From RUG12461 sp045661345 (GTDB lineage: Bacteria > Bacillota > Clostridia > Lachnospirales > Lachnospiraceae), in assembly GCA_045661345.1 (NCBI GenBank), contig JAZRFM010000015.1, forward strand, positions 62,001 through 126,000: DNA of 64,000 bases. Reading direction: 5' to 3'. Below the pieces are notes generated by a model. That model was not told the DNA's origin, did not search any database, and worked only from the letters and a program-made list of their open reading frames with translations. Each line of letters opens with the position of its first letter. Position 1 is the first letter of the stretch. A program made the position numbers and the translations under genes. Shown piece after piece: positions 52,039 to 59,217 of this stretch.

Positions 52039-53535
52039 TTACCAGAAAACATGTGCACCGATCACGGTTCCCGGATGTCCGCATGCGACATTTCGAAATT
52101 GTGTACATCCGCCGATATAATTCTCACCATTCAGTGCTGCCTGTGCCGCTGCGATCGCCGTCGCGCTGGGACCGGAGGCTGCAACCCGTGCCACTGCACC
52201 GCTCCCTGCCGGTGTAAACTGCCCCGGCGCATAGATCACGGAGCTGAGGGAGCCGCCGTATGCACCGCTGTGCAGACGGTTCATCACGACATTTCCTACC
52301 GCAACCTGTCCTTCATAGGGCTGGCTGCCGGACTCACACTGGATCAAAGCCGCCAGAAGCGTCACATCATCATAGCTCGCCGGTGTTGCAGCTGTCTGCG
52401 TCGCACCGCCTGTAGCCGCTACCTGTTCGGTCTTTGCTTTTTCAGCCTGCTCCGCCTGCACCTGTGCCTGCTCTTCTTCCAGCGTCATCGCCGTGGTCAG
52501 ATCCAAAGAAACATTTACATAATCCGCAGACACATATCCCTCGGATCCTGCATAGGAAACCGCAAGCCATCCTTCCGGTGCGGGTGCATCGCTATTCACC
52601 GTCAGCGTCGTCCCTTCCTCGAGGGTACTGATCACACCTGCATCTTCATTGGCAGCTGCGCGGAATCTCAATCCGCCGGTCTTCGTGACCGCTTTCGTCG
52701 CTACGACCGAGGAAGCACGGTCAAAGGCTTCATCCCCGGTCACGCAAAAGTCCTTATTGACCCATCCGTCTACGGAACCGGAGCTGATGTGCACCCATCC
52801 GTCTGTTTCCTCAATCACATCTGCCGTCGCCGATGCGCCAAGCTTTCCGATCACTTCCGCATCCTCTCCGGCACCGGAGCGAATATTCAGGGAATCATCC
52901 ACCACTGCCATGAGCTTTCCTGCCCATTCCGGATTCTCCACCGGGGCTGCCGGTTCTGCTGCCGGTGCGGCCGGATCAGCTGCGGGAGCTGCCGGGTCTG
53001 CTGCGGGAGCTGCCGGATCTGCTGCCGGTGCGGCCGGATCTGCTGCGGGAGCTGCCGGGTCTGCTGTCGGTGCGGCCGGTTCTGCCGCGGGAGCTGCCGG
53101 ATCTGCTGCCGGTGCGGCCGGTTCTGCCGGGGCAGCCGGATCTACGATCGGCAATACGCTGGCGCCGCCAACAGGAATCACGGAAGCCGTCGTCGTCTCA
53201 TCCAAAGCCGTATCCACCAGGCTCACCGGCAAAAGAGCTGCGCCTGCCACGGGTGCCGTGTCATCCTCGCCCTCTGCCACACGCAATACTTCATTCGGGA
53301 TCACATCTATGGAAGCGGTCTGCAGGGAACTGCCTGCCGCATCACTGAGATACTTCACCACGCCTGCAGTGATGCTTTCTTTTCGCACGGTTGGCTGTTC
53401 TGCCGCAACAGTGACGACCGTCTCCGGCTCGGCGTAAGCAGCCGGAGCGCTTGTATTCGCTCCCGTCACCGCAGTCACCACCGCCAGGGCCCCTGCCAAC
53501 ATTGCACTTTGCACCACTCGTCTGTTCTGATTCAT
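52039..53535 (-). CDS. Secreted SleB-type cell wall hydrolase with SH3 domains
   Basis: The 498-residue protein has a signal peptide (1-35, cleavage after AYA), an N-terminal region, a Pro/Ala/Asp repeat of 7-residue units (about 132-201), two bacterial SH3 domains (about 208-268 and 281-345) and a C-terminal Hydrolase_2 (SleB/CwlJ) domain with the catalytic Glu in IQCESGSQPYEGQVAVGNVV. It should cleave peptidoglycan glycan strands at the cell surface. SleB works in spore germination in Bacillus, but SH3-containing forms in Clostridia also act in growing cells. It has its own promoter and terminator. Confidence 0.9.
   Translation of the reverse strand: MNQNRRVVQSAMLAGALAVVTAVTGANTSAPAAYAEPETVVTVAAEQPTVRKESITAGVVKYLSDAAGSSLQTASIDVIPNEVLRVAEGEDDTAPVAGAALLPVSLVDTALDETTTASVIPVGGASVLPIVDPAAPAEPAAPAADPAAPAAEPAAPTADPAAPAADPAAPAADPAAPAADPAAPAADPAAPAAEPAAPVENPEWAGKLMAVVDDSLNIRSGAGEDAEVIGKLGASATADVIEETDGWVHISSGSVDGWVNKDFCVTGDEAFDRASSVVATKAVTKTGGLRFRAAANEDAGVISTLEEGTTLTVNSDAPAPEGWLAVSYAGSEGYVSADYVNVSLDLTTAMTLEEEQAQVQAEQAEKAKTEQVAATGGATQTAATPASYDDVTLLAALIQCESGSQPYEGQVAVGNVVMNRLHSGAYGGSLSSVIYAPGQFTPAGSGAVARVAASGPSATAIAAAQAALNGENYIGGCTQFRNVACGHPGTVIGAHVFW
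52932..53142 (-). repeat. 21-bp tandem repeat (PAAPAAD/E units)
   Basis: About ten copies of a 21-bp unit encode PAAPAAD or PAAPAAE, with nearly identical DNA units in the middle. This is a flexible wall-spanning linker and is likely to vary in copy number between strains. Confidence 0.85.
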
Positions 53536-53594
53536 AAAAACCCAAAACCTCTTTTTCGTTTTGTTACATTTATTACATTTTTGTTACGAAAAAG

Positions 53595-53623
53595 ATGATA
53601 GCATGGTTTTTTCTGTTTGTCAA
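53595..53623 (-). promoter_or_regulatory. Wall hydrolase promoter
   Basis: Perfect TTGACA (53623-53618), 17-nt spacer, TATCAT (53600-53595). A 9-bp inverted repeat (CTTTTTCGT at 53551-53559, ACGAAAAAG at 53586-53594) lies at and after the start site and may be an operator. Confidence 0.75.
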
Positions 53624-53670
53624 ATGTTAAGTTTTTTTCTGTTATCCCCTTATTTCAAGGGATTCCCGGT

Positions 53671-54591
53671 TCACATTTTGCTCAGTTCAACTGCCGTCTG
53701 CGCTGCGACCCTGGCATTGTTGTAAACCAGCTGAATATTGGAATCCAGGCTGTCGCCTCCTGTAATGTCCTTGACTCTGGCCAGAAGGAATGGTGTCGTA
53801 TCTTTTCCGTGAATGCCCTGTTGTTTTGACTCTTCCACTGCCTGATCAATGGCACGGTTGATCGTATCCGGATCCATCGAGTACTCCTCGGGAATCGGAT
53901 TCGTGACGAGGATACCGCCCTGCAGACCGAGCTCCTGTTTTACATGAATGACCTTCGCCAGTTCCTCCGGGGTATCAATGCGATAATCCACGGACAGTCC
54001 GCTCTTTCTCGTGTAGAACGCAGGGAGCTCCTCTGTCTGGTAACCAAGCACCGGCACACCCTGTGTCTCCAGATATTCCAATGTCAGCGGGAGATCCAGA
54101 ATCGCCTTGGCTCCGGCACAAACCACCGTAACCGGCGTATGCGCAAGCTCCTCCAGATCGGCAGAGATATCAAATGTCTGCTGGGCACCGCGGTGCACCC
54201 CGCCGACACCACCGGTGGCAAAGATTCTGACACCGGCCATGGCAGCGATGACCATCGTCGTTGCCACCGTAGAAGCGCCATCCATCCCCTTCGCAACGAT
54301 CACGGGGATATCGCGCCTGGAAACCTTTGTCACACCCTGACCTGTCTTTCCGAGATATTCAATCTCCTCCTTGGAAAGTCCTGCCTTCAGGCGTCCGCCG
54401 ATGATCGCCGTCGTCGCGGGGATCGCTCCGTTGTCCCTGATCACCTGTTCCACATTCAGTGCCGTCTCTACATTTTGCGGATAGGGCATCCCATGGGAAA
54501 TGATTGTCGACTCCAACGCCACTACCGGCTTGTTGTTTTTGACTGCTTCCGCCACCTCCGGCGCTACATCCAGAAATTGTTCCAAGCTCAT
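53671..54591 (-). CDS. psuG: Pseudouridine-5'-phosphate glycosidase
   Basis: The 306-residue protein matches PsuG throughout: VALESTIISHGMPYPQN at the N-terminus, GATxxxIGGRLKAGL-type motif, GVHRGAQQTFDISADL and the catalytic Lys-containing VVCAGAKAILDL. It splits pseudouridine 5'-phosphate into uracil and ribose 5-phosphate. AAGGAGG lies before the ATG. It follows psuK, the kinase for the preceding step. Confidence 0.95.
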   Translation of the reverse strand: MSLEQFLDVAPEVAEAVKNNKPVVALESTIISHGMPYPQNVETALNVEQVIRDNGAIPATTAIIGGRLKAGLSKEEIEYLGKTGQGVTKVSRRDIPVIVAKGMDGASTVATTMVIAAMAGVRIFATGGVGGVHRGAQQTFDISADLEELAHTPVTVVCAGAKAILDLPLTLEYLETQGVPVLGYQTEELPAFYTRKSGLSVDYRIDTPEELAKVIHVKQELGLQGGILVTNPIPEEYSMDPDTINRAIDQAVEESKQQGIHGKDTTPFLLARVKDITGGDSLDSNIQLVYNNARVAAQTAVELSKM

Positions 54592-54633
54592 AATGATCCT
54601 CCTTTTTTGTGTTTCTTCTATAATAATTGTTGT

Positions 54634-55563
54634 TTATATTCCCGCCCTCTCCAGAATCGCGGAAATACTCAGGTTCTCATGATTTGTGGCCGCTGTCTCC
54701 AGCGTCATGCTCGCGGCCGCCATTCCCAGCATCACGCAGTCCGGAAAGCTGTATCCGTTTGCATACCCTGCGGCAACGCCTGAAATCAGCGCATCTCCGG
54801 CGCCGTTTCCGCTGATCATACGGCTCGGCAGCGGCGGAATCAGTCCGCTGACCTCCCGGTTCGCGTAATAGGCTCCTTTCGGGCCCAGGGTAATGATGAC
54901 CTGCTGAACGCCTTTTTGCAAAAAGACCTCTGCCGCATGGGCAAGAGACGCTTCCCTTGTCACATCGATGGTCTCTCCGATCAGGATCTCGGCCTCCAGT
55001 GCATTCGGTGTAATCGTATGTATCCTGTCAAGAACCGGCAGGAATTTTTCCGCCTTTTTGCAGGAAACCGTCTCCGCAAAGACCGGAATCGTTGCATGGT
55101 TCAGAATATAACTGACGCTCTCCGCGGGGATATTCGCATCCACGACCACAAGCGCGTTCCGGTTGATGATGTCCATCTTTTTTTCAAAAAACGCGGGGGT
55201 CAGAAGGTCAACGATCCCCATATCCGAGATGGCCAGCTCCATATCCCCGTCATCTCTCAGGATAAAAAGATAGGTTGAAGTCGGTGCCTCGGCCGTCCGG
55301 AGGCATTCGTCCATATTGACAGACAGCTCCCTGCAGCTTTCGATAATACGCCGCGCATGCGTATCTTCGCCGATGGCGGAAAGAAAGGTGACATGACACC
55401 CCAGAAGACTCAGGTTATGCGTAATGTTGCGCCCTACTCCGCCCAGGGATACCGTGACATGCCCCAGATTCGAATCCCGCGGTATCAGTTTCTGATCCGG
55501 CTTTCCGCCGATATCCACATTTGCCGCGCCAACCACGGCAATTTCCTTTGAATGATCCATCAT
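54634..55563 (-). CDS. psuK: PfkB-family kinase, probable pseudouridine kinase
   Basis: The 309-residue protein is a ribokinase-fold (PfkB) sugar kinase with the GGVGRNITHNL substrate motif, a TPNALEAE motif and the GNGAGDAL catalytic loop with its Asp base. Next to psuG it is most probably PsuK, phosphorylating pseudouridine at the 5' position. Two adjacent ATGs (55563 and 55560) compete; AAAGGAAATG gives slightly better spacing to the second. It begins 14 bp after the aldolase stop. Confidence 0.88.
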   Translation of the reverse strand: MMDHSKEIAVVGAANVDIGGKPDQKLIPRDSNLGHVTVSLGGVGRNITHNLSLLGCHVTFLSAIGEDTHARRIIESCRELSVNMDECLRTAEAPTSTYLFILRDDGDMELAISDMGIVDLLTPAFFEKKMDIINRNALVVVDANIPAESVSYILNHATIPVFAETVSCKKAEKFLPVLDRIHTITPNALEAEILIGETIDVTREASLAHAAEVFLQKGVQQVIITLGPKGAYYANREVSGLIPPLPSRMISGNGAGDALISGVAAGYANGYSFPDCVMLGMAAASMTLETAATNHENLSISAILERAGI

Positions 55564-55577
55564 TTCCTTTTCTGTTT

Positions 55578-56642
55578 CTAACCTTTTTTCTTTAACGCTG
55601 CATAAGAGGTGACGTAGACCTCCCGGTCATGAACCGCGTGCCGGTGCGATAAGGGCTTTCCGCCGGCTTCCATCGCACACAGCGCTGCCATGCTTCCTTT
55701 TTCCAGGATCATCGCCACCGCTTCTGCCTCTTCCTCATCCTCACCGACACAAATGGCGCCGCGTCCCTTCAGGAACGCGGCTTCCCGTCCGTCAAATGCT
55801 GCTTTCAGTTCTTTTTCGGATGGTTCTGCTGAGAGGGTGGGGACGGTCACCCCGACCGCCATGGCAAAATCATCCAGATAGGCTTTCATCTCGCTTTTTC
55901 CATAGCTGCTCCAGTGCCAAAGATAGGGAGTGTCCGTAAAAACAGCATGCTTTGAAAGCACCTGCCGTGCCTCAGGATCCGGCCGACACCCGCTGCCGGC
56001 GCCTGCAGCGATTTCCTTTATGATCCATTCCTTCTTATGGTCATTCGTCACATGAACCGTAAAAATCTCCTCCGCAAAGGCCTCCAGCGCATGGGCGACA
56101 TCAAAGGCCTCCTCGTAATCCTCGCCGATGCAGAGCGCACCGTGATTTCTCATGAGTACACTCTTCGCGTCCGGGTGCTTTTCCATCTGCTTCGCCACAT
56201 GATCCGACAGCTCTTTTGATGAAGACGGACCGTAGGCCGCACAAGGCACGGTTCTCCCCAGCATGGCATACCTGGTTTTTTCTTCCGGCGAATTCTGATA
56301 CGTTTTGAAGTCTGTCCCCAGCACGCTGATCGCGGAAGCATATGCCTGATGCGTATGAACCACAAATCCCGCCTCAGGGTGGATCCGATAGCTCTCACGG
56401 TGAACGCCCAGCTCACTGGAGGGCTTGATCTCCCCTTCGTAGGTCCCGTCTGCCACATTGACAATCACGATATCCTCCGGCGTCAGATCCTCGTAAGCTC
56501 GTCCGCTGGGGGTGATGACAAACTGTGTCTTGGAAATCCTCGCGCTGATATTGCCGTAGGTCCGCACAATCAGCCCGCTCTTCTGCAATGCCTTTCCGGC
56601 ACGGATCACGAGACTTCTTCCCTCTTCCAGTGAATAGATCAT
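55578..56642 (-). CDS. Class II aldolase/adducin protein, duplicated domain
   Basis: Residues 1-215 form a complete class II aldolase domain (FucA/AraD type): Glu77 in SSELGVH, zinc ligands His96 and His98 in HTHQA and His167 in MRNHGALCIGED. Residues about 220-354 look like a second, degenerate copy: FLKGRGAICVGED aligns with LLRNHGALCIGED, with the zinc His replaced by Arg. The enzyme should cleave or form a sugar phosphate. Its ATG is one base after the pgi stop, so it is coupled to pgi. The substrate is unknown; a phosphorylated pentose or deoxysugar is likely. Confidence 0.8.
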   Translation of the reverse strand: MIYSLEEGRSLVIRAGKALQKSGLIVRTYGNISARISKTQFVITPSGRAYEDLTPEDIVIVNVADGTYEGEIKPSSELGVHRESYRIHPEAGFVVHTHQAYASAISVLGTDFKTYQNSPEEKTRYAMLGRTVPCAAYGPSSSKELSDHVAKQMEKHPDAKSVLMRNHGALCIGEDYEEAFDVAHALEAFAEEIFTVHVTNDHKKEWIIKEIAAGAGSGCRPDPEARQVLSKHAVFTDTPYLWHWSSYGKSEMKAYLDDFAMAVGVTVPTLSAEPSEKELKAAFDGREAAFLKGRGAICVGEDEEEAEAVAMILEKGSMAALCAMEAGGKPLSHRHAVHDREVYVTSYAALKKKG

Positions 56643-56643
56643 G

Positions 56644-57990
56644 TTACAGCCTCTTCAGAAGTGCTTCTCTCTGCTCCTCATAGCCCGGCTTGCCAAGCAG
56701 TGCGAACATGTTTTTCTTGTAGCTCTCTACACCCGGCTGGTTAAAGGGGTTCACGCCCAGGAGATACCCGCTGACACCCACCGCAAACTCAAAGAAATAG
56801 AAGAGTTCGCCGAGGAAGAACTCATTCTGCTCCGGGATATGGATCATCAGGTTCGGTACATTCCCGTCCGTATGCGCAAGCACGGTTCCGTTCATGGCGC
56901 TCTTGTTTACGAAATCCATATCCTTCCCTGCGAGATAATTCAGCCCGTCAAGGTCGGTCTCTTCCTTCTGGATCATAACGGTCTCTCTGGATTTCTCCAC
57001 ATTCATCACGGTCTCAAAAAGGATCCGGTTGCCGTCCTGAATGAACTGTCCCATGGAATGCAGATCCGTAGTGAGATCCACCGATGCCGGGAAAATACCC
57101 TTTTGATCCTTGCCTTCGCTTTCCCCGTATAGCTGCTTCCACCATTCGGAAACGTAATGCAGACTCGGTTCGTAGTTTGCAAGAATCTCCACCGTCTTGC
57201 CCTTGCGAAGGAGAATATTGCGGATCGCCGCGTACTGAAGCGCGTCGTTCTGTCCATAGGGCGTCTCCATGGCAAGCTTCCGGCCCTCCGCAGCGCCTTC
57301 CATCAGCTTGTCAATATCTGCGCCGGAAACAGCGATGGGAAGCAGACCCACTGCTGTCAGAACCGAGAAACGTCCGCCGATATCATCCGGTACCACAAAG
57401 GTTTCGTAGCCTTCCTCCGTTGCGAGACTCTTCAATGCGCCTTTTGCCTTATCCGTTGTGGCGTAGATCCTCTTCGCCGCGCCGTCTTTCCCGTATTTCT
57501 GCTCGAGTTTTTCCTTGAAAATGCGAAAGGCGATGGCGGGTTCTGTGGTCGTCCCCGACTTCGAGATCACATTGACGGAAAAATCACGCTCTCCGATTAC
57601 GTCACAAAGACCTGCCAGATAGGTACTGCTGATGCTGTTGCCGCAGTAATAAATCTCAGGGGTCTTCCGTTGTTCTTTGGTGAGGTTATTGTAAAAACCG
57701 TGACGCAGGAACTCAATCGCCGCACGGGCTCCGAGATAAGAGCCACCGATCCCGATCACCACCAGCACTTCGGAATCCGACTGGATCTGCTCCGCTGCCT
57801 TCTTGATCCGGGCGAATTCCTCCTTATCATAGTTCACCGGAAGGTCGATCCAGCCCAGGAAGTCATTCCCCGCGCCGGTTTTTTTCACCAGCTCCTCTTT
57901 TACAAGCGTGACCTGCTTTTCCATCTGCTTTACTTCATCCTCACTAATGAAGGTCATCGCTTTTTTAGCATCAAATGTCACTTTACTCAT
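56644..57990 (-). CDS. pgi: Glucose-6-phosphate isomerase
   Basis: The 448-residue protein interconverts glucose 6-phosphate and fructose 6-phosphate. VVIGIGGSYLGARAA, the ISKSGTTTEPA phosphate-binding motif, the Glu in the GRFSVLTAVGLLP region and the C-terminal GVNPFNQPGVESYK motif are present; the length fits the Bacillus-type enzyme. ATG 57990 follows GGAG at 9 nt. It heads the operon pgi-aldolase-psuK-psuG. Confidence 0.96.
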   Translation of the reverse strand: MSKVTFDAKKAMTFISEDEVKQMEKQVTLVKEELVKKTGAGNDFLGWIDLPVNYDKEEFARIKKAAEQIQSDSEVLVVIGIGGSYLGARAAIEFLRHGFYNNLTKEQRKTPEIYYCGNSISSTYLAGLCDVIGERDFSVNVISKSGTTTEPAIAFRIFKEKLEQKYGKDGAAKRIYATTDKAKGALKSLATEEGYETFVVPDDIGGRFSVLTAVGLLPIAVSGADIDKLMEGAAEGRKLAMETPYGQNDALQYAAIRNILLRKGKTVEILANYEPSLHYVSEWWKQLYGESEGKDQKGIFPASVDLTTDLHSMGQFIQDGNRILFETVMNVEKSRETVMIQKEETDLDGLNYLAGKDMDFVNKSAMNGTVLAHTDGNVPNLMIHIPEQNEFFLGELFYFFEFAVGVSGYLLGVNPFNQPGVESYKKNMFALLGKPGYEEQREALLKRL

Positions 57991-58141
57991 ACTTCGTCTC
58001 TCCTTTTCTCCTCGCAGGAGCAAACAGTCTTTATCATTTGCTTTCTGCGGCTCGTTCTAATAAAATAGGTTATATCCGATTATAATACGAAGCAGATGAA
58101 AAGGCTAGTGTAACGCGAAACAAAGGAGGCACATTTCTTTT

Positions 58142-59206
58142 ATGAAAAAGATCATCCTGACCGGCGGCGGTACGGCAGGTCATGTCACGCCAAATATCGC
58201 ACTTCTCCCCTTTCTGAAGGAAAAGGGATATGATATCGCATACATCGGTTCCTACACAGGCATTGAAAAACAGCTGATCGAAGCGCAGGACATTCCCTAT
58301 CACGGGATCGCCTCCGGCAAGCTTCGCCGATACCTTGACCTGAAGAACCTTTCGGATCCGTTTCGTGTGATCAAGGGCTTCGGTCAATCCTACAAGCTGC
58401 TGGGAAAGCTCCGTCCGAATATTGTGTTCAGTAAGGGAGGTTTTGTCTCCGTTCCCGTGGTACTGGCGGCAAAAATGCGCAGAATTCCGGTGATCATACA
58501 CGAATCCGACATGACGCCGGGGCTTGCCAACAAAATCGCCATCCCTTCCGCCACAAGGGTCTGCTGCAACTTTCCGGAAACGGTGAAGCACCTTCCTGCA
58601 GAAAAAGCGATCCTTACCGGCTGCCCCATCCGTACGGAGCTCCTTACGGGGAACCGCGAGACCGGCCGGACCGTCTGCGGATTTGATGACAGCCGCCCGG
58701 TTCTCATGATTATCGGCGGCAGCACCGGGTCAAAACGGATCAATGAAAAAGTCCGGGAAGCGCTCCCGGAACTGTTAAAATCCTATCAGGTACTGCATCT
58801 TTGCGGAAAAGGAAATCTTGCGCCGGATCTTGACGGAACGAAAGGCTATAAGCAGATCGAGTATGCCGACCAGTCCTTAAAGGATCTCTTTGCCCTTGCC
58901 GATATCGTGATCTCCCGGGCCGGCGCCAACGCAATCTGTGAGCTCCTGGCGCTGAAAAAGCCAAACATCCTGATTCCGCTTTCTCTGGAGGCAAGCCGCG
59001 GCGACCAGATCCTGAATGCGGAGTCCTTTGCGGCACAGGGCTACAGTTTCCTGCTTGAAGAAAAAGAAATGACGGCAGAAACGCTTGTCTCCGCCGTCAA
59101 TACGGTCTATCAAAAACGCGACAAATATGTGGCTGCCATGGAAAAAAGCCCGCAGTCCAATGCTGTACAGAAGGTCATTGATTTGATCGAAAAGGTGGTT
59201 GGATAA
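58142..59206 (+). CDS. murG: UDP-N-acetylglucosamine--lipid I GlcNAc transferase
   Basis: The 354-residue GT28 protein shows the MurG G-loops: LTGGGTAGHVTPN at the N-terminus, FSKGGFVSVPVVLAA, and the C-terminal ISRAGANAICELLAL and SRGDQILNA motifs. It adds GlcNAc to lipid I to make lipid II at the inner face of the membrane. AAAGGAGG precedes the ATG; a TATAAT lies at 58081-58086. It is a stand-alone gene that meets the propeller lipoprotein gene tail to tail with an 11-bp gap. Confidence 0.96.
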   Translation: MKKIILTGGGTAGHVTPNIALLPFLKEKGYDIAYIGSYTGIEKQLIEAQDIPYHGIASGKLRRYLDLKNLSDPFRVIKGFGQSYKLLGKLRPNIVFSKGGFVSVPVVLAAKMRRIPVIIHESDMTPGLANKIAIPSATRVCCNFPETVKHLPAEKAILTGCPIRTELLTGNRETGRTVCGFDDSRPVLMIIGGSTGSKRINEKVREALPELLKSYQVLHLCGKGNLAPDLDGTKGYKQIEYADQSLKDLFALADIVISRAGANAICELLALKKPNILIPLSLEASRGDQILNAESFAAQGYSFLLEEKEMTAETLVSAVNTVYQKRDKYVAAMEKSPQSNAVQKVIDLIEKVVG

Positions 59207-59217
59207 CGACCTTTTCG

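Noticed and set aside
52932..53142. CRISPR-like array
   Set aside because: Repeats are contiguous 21-bp coding units without spacers.
53572..53588. WalR-like site (CGTAAC-5-TGTAAT) before the wall hydrolase gene
   Set aside because: One mismatch, it sits at the predicted start site rather than upstream, and no wal genes are in the window. A chance A/T-rich match is as likely.
53545..53594. Leader hairpin of the wall hydrolase mRNA
   Set aside because: With the predicted start site near 53588 most of the 5' arm is not transcribed, so the inverted repeat is more likely a DNA operator than an RNA hairpin.
59200..59217. Terminator between murG and the propeller lipoprotein gene
   Set aside because: A TAACGA/TCGTTA stem exists but is only 6 bp and lacks a U-run.
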